Shown here piece by piece: positions 42,884-50,772 of a DNA stretch of 56,176 bases. The position numbers and the translations under genes are program-made. The DNA lies in contig NZ_JAERRF010000042.1 in the NCBI RefSeq assembly GCF_016741875.1, positions 1 through 56,176 on the forward strand. The letters are read 5' to 3'. Origin of the DNA: Streptomyces coffeae. GTDB taxonomy: Bacteria > Actinomycetota > Actinomycetes > Streptomycetales > Streptomycetaceae. Each line of letters begins with the position of its first letter. Position 1 is the stretch's first letter. The notes under the pieces are model-generated. The model was not told the DNA's origin and did no database searches. It saw only the letters and a program-made list of their open reading frames with translations.

Positions 42884-43720
42884 ATGGGTATCCGCAAGTA
42901 CAAGCCGACGACCCCGGGCCGTCGTGGCTCCAGCGTCGCCGACTTCGTCGAGATCACGCGGTCCACGCCGGAGAAGTCGCTGGTCCGCCCGCTGCACAGC
43001 AAGGGTGGTCGTAACAACGCCGGCCGCATCACGGTCCGCCACCAGGGTGGCGGTCACAAGCGTGCGTACCGCGTGATCGACTTCCGCCGTCATGACAAGG
43101 ACGGCGTCCCGGCGAAGGTCGCGCACATCGAGTACGACCCCAACCGCACCGCGCGCATCGCGCTGCTGCACTACGCCGACGGCGAGAAGCGCTACATCCT
43201 CGCCCCGCGTGGCCTGAAGCAGAACGACCGGATTGAGAACGGCCCCGGTGCCGACATCAAGCCCGGTAACAACCTGTCGCTGCGCAACATCCCGGTCGGT
43301 ACCACGATCCACGCCATCGAGCTGCGGCCCGGCGGCGGCGCGAAGTTCGCCCGCTCCGCGGGTGCCTCCGTGCAGCTGCTGGCGAAGGAGGGCTCCATGG
43401 CCCACCTTCGTATGCCGTCCGGTGAGATCCGCCTGGTCGACGTCCGCTGCCGCGCCACTGTCGGCGAGGTCGGCAACGCCGAGCAGTCGAACATCAACTG
43501 GGGCAAGGCCGGCCGCATGCGGTGGAAGGGCGTCCGCCCGACCGTTCGTGGTGTGGTCATGAACCCCGTCGACCACCCGCACGGTGGTGGTGAGGGCAAG
43601 ACCTCCGGTGGTCGCCACCCGGTCTCGCCGTGGGGTCAGAAGGAGGGCCGTACGCGCTCGCCGAAGAAGGCCAGCAACAAGTACATCGTCCGCCGCCGCA
43701 AGACGAACAAGAAGCGCTAG
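42884..43720 (+). CDS. rplB: ribosomal protein uL2
   Basis: 278 aa. MGIRKYKPTTPGRRGSSV start; RNA-binding core RKYKP... GRNNAGRITVRHQGGGHKR; C-terminal NPVDHPHGGGEGKTSGGRHP (about 226-245) with the conserved His near the peptidyl-transferase centre. RBS GAGGACTGAGAA. Confidence 0.98.
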   Translation: MGIRKYKPTTPGRRGSSVADFVEITRSTPEKSLVRPLHSKGGRNNAGRITVRHQGGGHKRAYRVIDFRRHDKDGVPAKVAHIEYDPNRTARIALLHYADGEKRYILAPRGLKQNDRIENGPGADIKPGNNLSLRNIPVGTTIHAIELRPGGGAKFARSAGASVQLLAKEGSMAHLRMPSGEIRLVDVRCRATVGEVGNAEQSNINWGKAGRMRWKGVRPTVRGVVMNPVDHPHGGGEGKTSGGRHPVSPWGQKEGRTRSPKKASNKYIVRRRKTNKKR

Positions 43721-43732
43721 GAGCGGGTTTAG

Positions 43733-44014
43733 ATGCCGCGCAGTCTCAAGAAGGGGCCCTTCGTCGACGACCACCTGATCAAGAAGGTGGATGTCCAGAA
43801 CGAAGCCGGCACCAAGAACGTCATCAAGACCTGGTCCCGCCGCTCGATGATCGTCCCGGCCATGCTCGGCCACACGATCGCGGTGCACGACGGCCGCAAG
43901 CACGTCCCGGTGTTCGTCTCCGAGTCGATGGTCGGCCACAAGCTCGGCGAGTTCGCGCCGACCCGCACCTTCCGCGGCCACGAGAAGGACGACCGCAAGT
44001 CGCGTCGTCGCTGA
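43733..44014 (+). CDS. rpsS: ribosomal protein uS19
   Basis: 93 aa. PRSLKKGPFVDDHLIKKV start, TWSRRSMIVPAMLGHTIAVHDGRKHVPV core and HKLGEFAPTRTFRGHEKDD end. 30S head protein contacting S13 and the A-site finger. AGGAG overlaps the rplB stop. Confidence 0.97.
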   Translation: MPRSLKKGPFVDDHLIKKVDVQNEAGTKNVIKTWSRRSMIVPAMLGHTIAVHDGRKHVPVFVSESMVGHKLGEFAPTRTFRGHEKDDRKSRRR

Positions 44015-44057
44015 TCGGCGGAGTGCGAAGACTATGACTGACACCGAAGGGACAACC

Positions 44058-44405
44058 ATGGAAGCCAGGGCCCAGGCGCGGTACATCCGCGTCACGCCCA
44101 TGAAGGCCCGCCGCGTGGTGGACCTCATCCGTGGCATGAGCGCCACGGAGGCTCAGGCGGTCCTGCGCTTTGCCCCGCAGGCCGCGAGCGTGCCCGTCGG
44201 CAAGGTGCTGGACAGCGCCATTGCCAACGCGGCGCACAACTACGACCACACCGACGCCGACAGCCTCGTCATCTCCGAGGCCTACGTCGACGAGGGCCCG
44301 ACCCTGAAGCGGTTCCGTCCGCGTGCCCAGGGCCGCGCCTACCGGATCCGCAAGCGGACCAGCCACATCACCGTGGTCGTCAGCAGCAAGGAAGGAACCC
44401 GGTAA
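44058..44405 (+). CDS. rplV: ribosomal protein uL22
   Basis: 115 aa. MEARAQARYIRVTPMKARRV start and the beta-hairpin KRFRPRAQGRAYRIRKRTSH that extends into the exit tunnel (macrolide-resistance region in other bacteria). ATG 44058 (AAGGGA upstream) is chosen over ATG 44034, which would add eight non-conserved residues. Confidence 0.96.
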   Translation: MEARAQARYIRVTPMKARRVVDLIRGMSATEAQAVLRFAPQAASVPVGKVLDSAIANAAHNYDHTDADSLVISEAYVDEGPTLKRFRPRAQGRAYRIRKRTSHITVVVSSKEGTR

Positions 44406-45235
44406 TGGGCCAGAAGGTTAACCCGCACGGGTTCCGGCTCGGCATCACCACGGACTTCAAGTCCCGCTGGTACGCCGACAAGCTGTACAAGGACTACGTC
44501 AAGGAAGACGTCGCCATCCGCCGGATGATGACGAAGGGCATGGAGCGCGCCGGTATCTCCAAGGTGGAGATCGAGCGCACCCGTGACCGCGTCCGCGTCG
44601 ACATCCACACCGCCCGGCCGGGCATCGTCATCGGCCGCCGCGGCGCGGAGGCCGACCGTATCCGCGGCGAGTTGGAGAAGCTCACCGGCAAGCAGGTGCA
44701 GCTGAACATCCTCGAGGTCAAGAACCCCGAGACCGATGCTCAGCTGGTCGCGCAGGCCGTCGCCGAGCAGCTGTCCTCCCGCGTCTCCTTCCGTCGTGCC
44801 ATGCGCAAGAGCATGCAGTCCACGATGAAGGCCGGCGCCAAGGGCATCAAGATCCAGTGTGGTGGCCGTCTCGGCGGTGCCGAGATGTCGCGCTCGGAGT
44901 TCTACCGCGAGGGCCGCGTGCCCCTGCACACGCTCCGCGCCAACGTCGACTACGGCTTCTTCGAGGCCAAGACCACCTTCGGCCGCATCGGCGTCAAGGT
45001 GTGGATCTACAAGGGCGACGTGAAGAACATCGCCGAGGTCCGTGCCGAGAACGCCGCCGCCCGCGCCGGCAACCGCCCGTCGCGCGGTGGCAGCGACCGC
45101 CCGCAGCGCCGTGGTGGCGAGCGCGGTGGCCGCGGCCGTAAGCCGCAGCAGCAGCAGAGCGCCCCCGCTGCCGAGGCCCCCAAGGCCGAGGCCGTTGCCG
45201 CTCCGGCCGCTGAGAGCACCGGAACGGAGGCCTGA
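44405..45235 (+). CDS. rpsC: ribosomal protein uS3
   Basis: 276 aa. MGQKVNPHGFRLGITTDFKS start, KH domain with VIGRRGAEADRIRGELEKL, and C-terminal FGRIGVKVWIYKGDV. The last 60 residues are a Gly/Arg/Ala-rich tail (RGGSDRPQRRGGERGGRGRK) found in actinobacteria. Part of the mRNA entry helicase. Start overlaps the rplV stop by 1 nt. Confidence 0.97.
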   Translation: MGQKVNPHGFRLGITTDFKSRWYADKLYKDYVKEDVAIRRMMTKGMERAGISKVEIERTRDRVRVDIHTARPGIVIGRRGAEADRIRGELEKLTGKQVQLNILEVKNPETDAQLVAQAVAEQLSSRVSFRRAMRKSMQSTMKAGAKGIKIQCGGRLGGAEMSRSEFYREGRVPLHTLRANVDYGFFEAKTTFGRIGVKVWIYKGDVKNIAEVRAENAAARAGNRPSRGGSDRPQRRGGERGGRGRKPQQQQSAPAAEAPKAEAVAAPAAESTGTEA

Positions 45236-45240
45236 CCGAC

Positions 45241-45660
45241 ATGCTGATCCCTCGCAGGGTCAAGCACCGCAAGCAGCACCACCCCAAGCGGTCCGGTATG
45301 GCCAAGGGCGGTACGGAGCTGGCGTTCGGCGAGTACGGCATCCAGGCCGTCACCCCGGCGTACGTCACCAACCGTCAGATCGAGGCCGCTCGTATCGCGA
45401 TGACCCGCCACATCAAGCGTGGCGGCAAGGTCTGGATCAACATCTACCCGGACCGTCCGCTGACGAAGAAGCCTGCCGAGACCCGCATGGGTTCCGGTAA
45501 GGGTTCGCCGGAGTGGTGGGTCGCGAACGTCAAGCCCGGTCGGGTGATGTTCGAGCTGTCCTACCCGAACGAGAAGACTGCGCGTGAGGCGCTCACCCGC
45601 GCTGCTCACAAGCTCCCGATGAAGTGCCGGATCGTGCGGCGCGAGGCAGGTGAGTCGTGA
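45241..45660 (+). CDS. rplP: ribosomal protein uL16
   Basis: 139 aa. MLIPRRVKHRKQHHPKRSGM start, GEYGIQAVTPAYVTNRQIEAAR and RMGSGKGSPEWWVANVKPG. Organises the A-site region of 23S rRNA; evernimicin/avilamycin contacts in related bacteria. Stop overlaps rpmC start (TGATG). Confidence 0.97.
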   Translation: MLIPRRVKHRKQHHPKRSGMAKGGTELAFGEYGIQAVTPAYVTNRQIEAARIAMTRHIKRGGKVWINIYPDRPLTKKPAETRMGSGKGSPEWWVANVKPGRVMFELSYPNEKTAREALTRAAHKLPMKCRIVRREAGES

Positions 45661-45884
45661 TGGCGGCCGGTACCAAGGCGTCCGAGCTGCGTGAGCTGAA
45701 CAACGAGGACCTCGTTGCCAAGCTGCGTGAGGCCAAGGAAGAGCTGTTCAACCTCCGCTTCCAGGCGGCGACCGGACAGCTCGAAAACCACGGCCGGCTG
45801 AAGGCCGTCCGCAAGGACATCGCCCGGATCTACACCCTGATGCGGGAGCGCGAGCTCGGCATCGAGACGGTGGAGAGCGCCTGA
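45660..45884 (+). CDS. rpmC: ribosomal protein uL29
   Basis: 74 aa two-helix protein: ASELRELNNEDLVAKLREAK and LFNLRFQAATGQLENHGRLK, ARIYTLMRERELG. Lies at the tunnel exit beside L23. ATG 45660 is coupled to rplP; GTG 45657 is the alternative. Confidence 0.96.
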   Translation: MAAGTKASELRELNNEDLVAKLREAKEELFNLRFQAATGQLENHGRLKAVRKDIARIYTLMRERELGIETVESA

Positions 45885-46171
45885 TGAGCGAGACGAATGT
45901 GACTGAGAACGCAACGCAGAACCGCGGCTTCCGCAAGACCCGTGAGGGTCTGGTCGTCAGCGACAAGATGGACAAGACCGTCGTCGTCGCCGTCGAGGAC
46001 CGCGTCAAGCACGCGCTGTACGGCAAGGTCATCCGCCGTACCAACAAGCTCAAGGCGCACGACGAGCAGAACGCCGCGGGTGTCGGCGACCGCGTCCTCC
46101 TGATGGAGACCCGGCCGCTGTCCGCGACCAAGCGCTGGCGCGTCGTCGAGATCCTCGAGAAGGCCAAGTAA
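45884..46171 (+). CDS. rpsQ: ribosomal protein uS17
   Basis: 95 aa. OB-fold S17: TREGLVVSDKMDKTVVVAVE, KHALYGKVIRRTNKLKAHDE and DRVLLMETRPLSATKRWRVV. N-terminal 15 residues are polar and non-conserved. Last gene of the S10 segment; a 103-nt hairpin-rich spacer separates it from rplN. Confidence 0.97.
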   Translation: MSETNVTENATQNRGFRKTREGLVVSDKMDKTVVVAVEDRVKHALYGKVIRRTNKLKAHDEQNAAGVGDRVLLMETRPLSATKRWRVVEILEKAK

Positions 46172-46176
46172 TTCCT

Positions 46177-46192
46177 GAAGGCAACAGCCTTC
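46177..46192 (+). terminator. hairpin after rpsQ
   Basis: GAAGGC-AACA-GCCTTC, extendable to CC(U)GAAGGC/GCCUUC(U)GG. No U-tract. Six nt after the rpsQ stop. Confidence 0.45.
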
Positions 46193-46211
46193 TGGACAGT
46201 TCCGCCAGGCT

Positions 46212-46246
46212 CGGCGAGCTCCGCACGTCACGTGCGGAGCTCGCCG
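46212..46246 (+). terminator. perfect 16-bp hairpin at the S10/spc junction
   Basis: CGGCGAGCTCCGCACG (46212-46227), TCA loop, CGTGCGGAGCTCGCCG (46231-46246). Either a partial terminator, a double-strand processing site or a regulator of rplN entry; it ends 28 nt before rplN. Confidence 0.6.
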
Positions 46247-46274
46247 GGAACCGGCAGACGATCAGGAGATAGAC

Positions 46275-46643
46275 GTGATCCAGCAGGAGTCGCGACTGCG
46301 CGTCGCCGACAACACGGGCGCGAAGGAGATCCTTTGCATCCGTGTTCTCGGTGGCTCCGGTCGCCGCTACGCGGGCATCGGTGACGTCATCGTCGCCACC
46401 GTCAAGGACGCGATCCCCGGTGGCAACGTGAAGAAGGGTGACGTCGTCAAGGCGGTCATCGTGCGCACCGTCAAGGAGCGCCGCCGCCCGGACGGTTCGT
46501 ACATCCGCTTCGACGAGAACGCGGCCGTCATCCTCAAGAACGATGGCGACCCCCGCGGCACCCGTATCTTCGGCCCCGTGGGCCGTGAGCTGCGCGAGAA
46601 GAAGTTCATGAAGATCATCTCGCTCGCGCCGGAGGTGCTGTAA
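46275..46643 (+). CDS. rplN: ribosomal protein uL14
   Basis: 122 aa. IQQESRLRVADNTGAKEILC start, RRYAGIGDVIVATVKDAIPG and RIFGPVGRELREKKFMKIIS end. Forms an intersubunit bridge and the silencing-factor site. GTG 46275 with AGGAG 6 nt upstream. First gene of the spc segment. Confidence 0.97.
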   Translation: MIQQESRLRVADNTGAKEILCIRVLGGSGRRYAGIGDVIVATVKDAIPGGNVKKGDVVKAVIVRTVKERRRPDGSYIRFDENAAVILKNDGDPRGTRIFGPVGRELREKKFMKIISLAPEVL

Positions 46644-46646
46644 CCG

Positions 46647-46970
46647 ATGAAGATCAAGAAGGGCGACCTGGTCCAGGTCATCACCGGTAAGGACAAGGGC
46701 AAGCAGGGCAAGGTCATCGCGGCCTTCCCGCGCGAGGACCGCGTCCTGGTCGAGGGTGTCAACCGGGTCAAGAAGCACACCAAGGCCGGACAGACCGCTC
46801 GTGGGTCGAAGACCGGCGGCATCGTGACGACCGAGGCCCCGATCCACGTGAGCAATGTGCAGCTCGTGGTGGAGAAGGACGGCAACAAGGTCGTCACCCG
46901 CGTCGGATACCGCTTCGACGACGAGGGCAACAAGATCCGCGTTGCCAAGCGGACCGGTGAGGACATCTGA
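46647..46970 (+). CDS. rplX: ribosomal protein uL24
   Basis: 107 aa. KOW motif MKIKKGDLVQVITGKDKGKQ followed by GVNRVKKHTKAG and ETEAPIHVSNV-like strand (TTEAPIHVSNVQLV). 50S assembly initiator. Ends TGATG into rplE. Confidence 0.97.
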   Translation: MKIKKGDLVQVITGKDKGKQGKVIAAFPREDRVLVEGVNRVKKHTKAGQTARGSKTGGIVTTEAPIHVSNVQLVVEKDGNKVVTRVGYRFDDEGNKIRVAKRTGEDI

Positions 46971-47530
46971 TGACTGCCACCACCACTGCACCGCGTCTCA
47001 AGACGCGCTACCGCGAAGAGATCCAGGGCAAGCTGCGTGAGCAGTTCTCCTACGAGAACGTCATGCAGATCCCGGGTCTGACCAAGGTCGTGGTCAACAT
47101 GGGTGTGGGCGACGCCGCCCGCGACTCCAAGCTGATCGAGGGCGCCATCCGTGACCTCACCACGATCACCGGCCAGAAGCCGGCCGTCACCAAGGCTCGT
47201 AAGTCCATCGCGCAGTTCAAGCTGCGTGAGGGCCAGCCGATCGGTGCCCACGTCACCCTCCGGGGTGACCGTATGTGGGAGTTCCTGGACCGCCTGGTCT
47301 CGCTCGCGCTGCCGCGCATCCGCGACTTCCGTGGTCTGTCGCCGAAGCAGTTCGACGGCCGGGGCAACTACACCTTCGGTCTCACGGAGCAGGTCATGTT
47401 CCACGAGATCGACCAGGACAAGATCGACCGCGTCCGGGGTATGGACATCACCGTGGTGACCACGGCGACCAACGACGAAGAGGGCCGGGCCCTGCTGCGT
47501 CACCTCGGCTTCCCGTTCAAGGAGGCGTGA
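46970..47530 (+). CDS. rplE: ribosomal protein uL5
   Basis: 186 aa. RLKTRYREEIQGKLREQFSY start, IPGLTKVVVNMGVGDA, PVTKARKSIAQFKLREGQPI-type core and GMDITVVTTATNDEEGRALL end. Binds 5S rRNA. In E. coli S8 binds mRNA at this gene to control the operon. Confidence 0.97.
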   Translation: MTATTTAPRLKTRYREEIQGKLREQFSYENVMQIPGLTKVVVNMGVGDAARDSKLIEGAIRDLTTITGQKPAVTKARKSIAQFKLREGQPIGAHVTLRGDRMWEFLDRLVSLALPRIRDFRGLSPKQFDGRGNYTFGLTEQVMFHEIDQDKIDRVRGMDITVVTTATNDEEGRALLRHLGFPFKEA

Positions 47531-47533
47531 GCC

Positions 47534-47719
47534 GTGGCGAAGAAGGCTCTTATTGCCAAGGCCGCCCGCAAGCCCAAGTTCGGCGTGCGTGGGTACACCC
47601 GCTGCCAGCGCTGCGGCCGTCCGCACTCCGTGTACCGCAAGTTCGGCCTGTGCCGCGTGTGCCTTCGTGAGATGGCTCACCGTGGCGAGCTGCCGGGCGT
47701 GACCAAGAGCTCCTGGTAA
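47534..47719 (+). CDS. rpsN: ribosomal protein uS14, zinc-binding short form
   Basis: 61 aa short S14 with zinc ligands CQRC (about 24-27) and CRVC (about 40-43), the C+ form (Bacillus RpsN-A type). A longer zinc-free paralogue normally exists elsewhere. GTG 47534; AAGGAGG 8 nt upstream lies inside the rplE end. Followed by a structured 208-nt spacer. Confidence 0.96.
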   Translation: MAKKALIAKAARKPKFGVRGYTRCQRCGRPHSVYRKFGLCRVCLREMAHRGELPGVTKSSW

Positions 47720-47927
47720 CAGCCCTTACGGGCTGGTACCGGACTCTCGGTAAGCAATAAGGATGGCGAGCCCCGCTCTTCCACTCCCGTAGAGTGGAAG
47801 GGTTGGGCGCTCGCCGCCCTGAATCCTTACTACGCCGTAGGTCCCCGCGCCGCACCCGTGCCCACCATGAGTGGGTGAGAGGGATGGCGCAGATAGGAAA
47901 CCCCGGCGAGAGAGGCCGAAGGCCATC
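47720..47927 (+). promoter_or_regulatory. structured rpsN-rpsH spacer
   Basis: Hairpin CAGCCC-TTAC-GGGCTG (47720-47735) right after the rpsN stop, then a two-tier stem: GGCGAGC (47765-47771) with GCTCGCC (47809-47815) enclosing CTTCCACTC (47778-47786) and GAGTGGAAG (47792-47800). No gene. Possible terminator/promoter or ribosomal-protein target. Confidence 0.55.
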
Positions 47928-48326
47928 ATGACCATGACCGATCCGATCGCAGACATGTTGACCCGTCTGCGAAACGCGAACTCGGCGTACCACGACTCCG
48001 TCGTGATGCCCCACAGCAAGATCAAGTCGCACATCGCGGAGATCCTCCAGCAGGAGGGCTACATCACCGGCTGGAAGGTCGAGGACGCCGAGGTCGGCAA
48101 GAACCTCACCCTCGAGCTGAAGTTCGGCCCGAACCGCGAGCGCTCGATCGCCGGCATCAAGCGGATTTCGAAGCCGGGCCTGCGGGTCTACGCAAAGTCC
48201 ACCAACCTGCCGAAGGTGCTCGGCGGCCTGGGCGTGGCGATCATCTCCACGTCGCACGGGCTCCTCACCGACAAGCAGGCCGGCAAGAAGGGCGTGGGTG
48301 GGGAAGTCCTCGCCTACGTCTGGTAA
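47928..48326 (+). CDS. rpsH: ribosomal protein uS8
   Basis: 132 aa. TMTDPIADMLTRLRNANSAY start, KSHIAEILQQEGYI, and the C-terminal ISTSHGLLTDKQAGKKGVGG signature. Primary 16S rRNA binder and the autogenous regulator of spc in E. coli. ATG 47928; ATG 47934 is possible. Confidence 0.97.
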   Translation: MTMTDPIADMLTRLRNANSAYHDSVVMPHSKIKSHIAEILQQEGYITGWKVEDAEVGKNLTLELKFGPNRERSIAGIKRISKPGLRVYAKSTNLPKVLGGLGVAIISTSHGLLTDKQAGKKGVGGEVLAYVW

Positions 48327-48349
48327 CAGGGAACGGAGGAAAGAAGTCA

Positions 48350-48889
48350 ATGTCGCGCATTGGCAAGCTGCCCATCCAGGTTCCCGCTGGCGTGGACGTC
48401 ACCATCGATGGCCGCACGGTCGCCGTGAAGGGTCCCAAGGGATCTCTCTCGCACACCGTCGCCGCGCCGATCGAGGTCGCCAAGGGTGAGGACAACAACC
48501 TCGTTGTCACCCGCCCGAACGACGAGCGTCAGAACAAGGCCCTGCACGGCCTGTCCCGCACGCTGGTGGCGAACATGATCACCGGCGTGACCCAGGGCTA
48601 CAGCAAGGCGCTCGAGATCAGCGGTGTCGGCTACCGAGTCCAGGCGAAGGGCTCCAACCTGGAGTTCGCGCTGGGCTACAGCCACCCGATCCTGGTCGAG
48701 GCCCCGGAGGGCATCACCTTCAAGGTGGAATCCCCGACCAAGCTGAGCGTCGAGGGCATCGACAAGCAGAAGGTCGGCGAGGTCGCCGCGAACATCCGCA
48801 AGCTGCGCAAGCCTGACCCGTACAAGGCCAAGGGCGTCAAGTACGCGGGCGAGGTCATCCGCCGCAAGGTCGGAAAGGCTGGTAAGTAA
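48350..48889 (+). CDS. rplF: ribosomal protein uL6
   Basis: 179 aa. MSRIGKLPIQVPAGVDVTID start and the C-terminal RKLRKPDPYKAKGVKYAGEV signature. Near the factor-binding site. RBS GGAGGAAAG. Confidence 0.97.
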   Translation: MSRIGKLPIQVPAGVDVTIDGRTVAVKGPKGSLSHTVAAPIEVAKGEDNNLVVTRPNDERQNKALHGLSRTLVANMITGVTQGYSKALEISGVGYRVQAKGSNLEFALGYSHPILVEAPEGITFKVESPTKLSVEGIDKQKVGEVAANIRKLRKPDPYKAKGVKYAGEVIRRKVGKAGK

Positions 48890-48893
48890 AGCC

Positions 48894-49277
48894 ATGGCAT
48901 ACGGTGTGAAGATCGCCAAGGGCAACGCCCGCAAGGCTGCCGCCGTCAAGCGCCGCCACATTCGCGTCCGCAAGCGGATCTCCGGTACGCCGGTCCGTCC
49001 CCGCCTGGTCGTGACGCGGTCCAACCGCCACATGGTGGCGCAGGTCATCGACGACATCGCGGGCCACACCCTGGCCTCGGCGTCGACCCTGGACACGTCC
49101 ATCCGTGGTGGCGAGGGCGACAAGAGCGCACAGGCGAAGCAGGTCGGCGCCCTGGTCGCCGAGCGGGCGAAGGCCGCGGGCGTCGAGGCCGTGGTGTTCG
49201 ACCGTGGTGGCAACCAGTACGCCGGGCGGATCGCCGCTCTGGCGGACGCCGCCCGCGAGGCCGGGCTGAAGTTCTGA
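48894..49277 (+). CDS. rplR: ribosomal protein uL18
   Basis: 127 aa. RRHIRVRKRISGTPVRPRLV (about 24-43), SNRHMVAQVIDDIAGHTLAS and end GGNQYAGRIAALADAAREAG. 5S rRNA-binding. Four nt after rplF. Confidence 0.97.
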   Translation: MAYGVKIAKGNARKAAAVKRRHIRVRKRISGTPVRPRLVVTRSNRHMVAQVIDDIAGHTLASASTLDTSIRGGEGDKSAQAKQVGALVAERAKAAGVEAVVFDRGGNQYAGRIAALADAAREAGLKF

Positions 49278-49320
49278 GCCCCGGTTCCAACGCAAAGCGG
49301 AAACGAGAGAGGTAAATCCA

Positions 49321-49926
49321 ATGGCTGGACCCCAGCGCCGCGGTGGCGGCGCCGGTGGCGGCGAGCGGCGGGACCGGAAGGACCGGCGGGACGGCGGCGC
49401 AGCTGCCGAGAAGACCGCTTACGTCGAGCGCGTTGTCGCGATCAACCGCGTCGCCAAGGTTGTGAAGGGTGGTCGTCGCTTCAGCTTCACCGCGCTGGTC
49501 GTGGTGGGCGACGGTGACGGCACCGTGGGTGTCGGTTACGGGAAGGCCAAGGAGGTGCCGGCCGCCATCGCCAAGGGTGTGGAGGAGGCCAAGAAGCACT
49601 TCTTCAAGGTCCCCCGGATCCAGGGCACCATTCCGCACCCGATTCAGGGTGAGAAGGCCGCGGGTGTCGTGCTGCTCAAGCCGGCGTCGCCCGGTACCGG
49701 TGTGATCGCCGGTGGCCCGGTGCGCGCCGTGCTGGAGTGCGCGGGCATCCACGACGTGCTCAGCAAGTCGCTCGGTTCGTCGAACCCGATCAACATCGTG
49801 CACGCCACGGTGACGGCCCTCCAGGGACTTCAGCGTCCCGAGGAGATCGCCGCCCGTCGTGGTCTGCCGCTCGAGGACGTCGCCCCCGCCGCTCTGCTGC
49901 GGGCGCGTGCCGGGGTGGGTGTGTGA
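49321..49926 (+). CDS. rpsE: ribosomal protein uS5
   Basis: 201 aa. Gly/Arg-rich N-terminus, then VERVVAINRVAKVVKGGRRF, VGVGYGKAKEVPAAIAKGVE, GVIAGGPVRAVLECAGI and SKSLGSSNPINIVHAT. Accuracy (ram) protein; spectinomycin-loop residues VVKGGRR unchanged. RBS GAGAGGTAAATCC. Confidence 0.97.
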   Translation: MAGPQRRGGGAGGGERRDRKDRRDGGAAAEKTAYVERVVAINRVAKVVKGGRRFSFTALVVVGDGDGTVGVGYGKAKEVPAAIAKGVEEAKKHFFKVPRIQGTIPHPIQGEKAAGVVLLKPASPGTGVIAGGPVRAVLECAGIHDVLSKSLGSSNPINIVHATVTALQGLQRPEEIAARRGLPLEDVAPAALLRARAGVGV

Positions 49927-49928
49927 GC

Positions 49929-50111
49929 ATGGCCCGCCTGAAGATCACGCAGACGAAGTCGTACATCGGCAGCAAGCAGAACCACCGCGACACCCTGCGT
50001 TCGCTCGGGCTGAAGAAGCTCGGCGACGTGGTTGTCAAGGAGGACCGCCCCGAGTTCCGCGGCATGGCGACGACCGTGCGGCACCTCGTGACGGTCGAGG
50101 AGGTCGACTGA
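49929..50111 (+). CDS. rpmD: ribosomal protein uL30
   Basis: 60 aa. ARLKITQTKSYIGSKQNHRD start, LGLKKLGDVVVKEDRPEFRG. Two nt after rpsE. Compact 50S protein contacting 5S/23S rRNA. Confidence 0.96.
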   Translation: MARLKITQTKSYIGSKQNHRDTLRSLGLKKLGDVVVKEDRPEFRGMATTVRHLVTVEEVD

Positions 50112-50112
50112 C

Positions 50113-50568
50113 ATGGCGGAGAGCAACCCGCTGAAGGTCCACAACCTCCGGCCCGCCCCGGGCGCCAAGACCGCCAAGACCCGTGTCGGTCGTGGTGAGG
50201 CGTCCAAGGGTAAGACCGCTGGTCGTGGCACCAAGGGCACCAAGGCCCGCTACCAGGTTCCGGAGCGCTTCGAGGGTGGGCAGATGCCCCTCCACATGCG
50301 TCTCCCGAAGCTCAAGGGCTTCAAGAACCCCTTCCGCACCGAGTACCAGGTCGTGAACCTGGACAAGCTGGCCGCGCTCTACCCGCAGGGTGGCGAGGTC
50401 ACGGTGGCCGACTTGGTCGCCAAGGGTGCGGTTCGCAAGAACCAGCTCGTCAAGGTGCTGGGTTCCGGTGAGGTCTCCGTGGCGCTCCAGGTGACGGTCG
50501 ACGCCGTCTCCGGTTCCGCCAAGGAGAAGATCACCGCTGCCGGTGGCACCGTCACCGAGCTCGTCTGA
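50113..50568 (+). CDS. rplO: ribosomal protein uL15
   Basis: 151 aa. LKVHNLRPAPGAKTAKTRVG start, GRGTKGTKAR and the FEGGQMPLHMRLPKLKGFKN signature (about 54-73). Late 50S assembly protein. Overlaps nothing; GAGGAGG at the rpmD end serves as its ribosome site. Confidence 0.97.
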   Translation: MAESNPLKVHNLRPAPGAKTAKTRVGRGEASKGKTAGRGTKGTKARYQVPERFEGGQMPLHMRLPKLKGFKNPFRTEYQVVNLDKLAALYPQGGEVTVADLVAKGAVRKNQLVKVLGSGEVSVALQVTVDAVSGSAKEKITAAGGTVTELV

Positions 50569-50585
50569 GCACGGTGCACAACTGG

Positions 50586-50617
50586 CCGGGGATGCCCCAC
50601 TTCTGGGGCATCCCCGG
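50586..50617 (+). terminator. 14-bp perfect hairpin after rplO
   Basis: CCGGGGATGCCCCA (50586-50599), CTTC loop, TGGGGCATCCCCGG (50604-50617). Eighteen nt after the rplO stop, without U-tract. Confidence 0.7.
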
Positions 50618-50624
50618 TTGGTCG

Positions 50625-50654
50625 TTCCAAGGGGAGCCAGGTCGCCGGTAAGGT
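50625..50654 (+). promoter_or_regulatory. candidate secY promoter
   Basis: TAAGGT (50649-50654) is a good -10; TTCCAA (50625-50630) lies 18 bp upstream. It follows the rplO hairpin and precedes secY by about 120 nt. Confidence 0.4.
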
Positions 50655-50772
50655 GGCGTGCGTTGTTACCTTCCGCGCGGTACGTCTCCGTGCGGGTCCT
50701 GGCTGATAAGTATTCGTCGATCCTCAAGACCGTCACCTCTCGCGCATGCACGCGGGGGGCGCAGGAGGCACC

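Noticed and set aside
50746..50772. ATG 50746 as secY start
   Set aside because: GTG 50773 has an AGGAGG site and gives the conserved N-terminus; the extra residues are not conserved.
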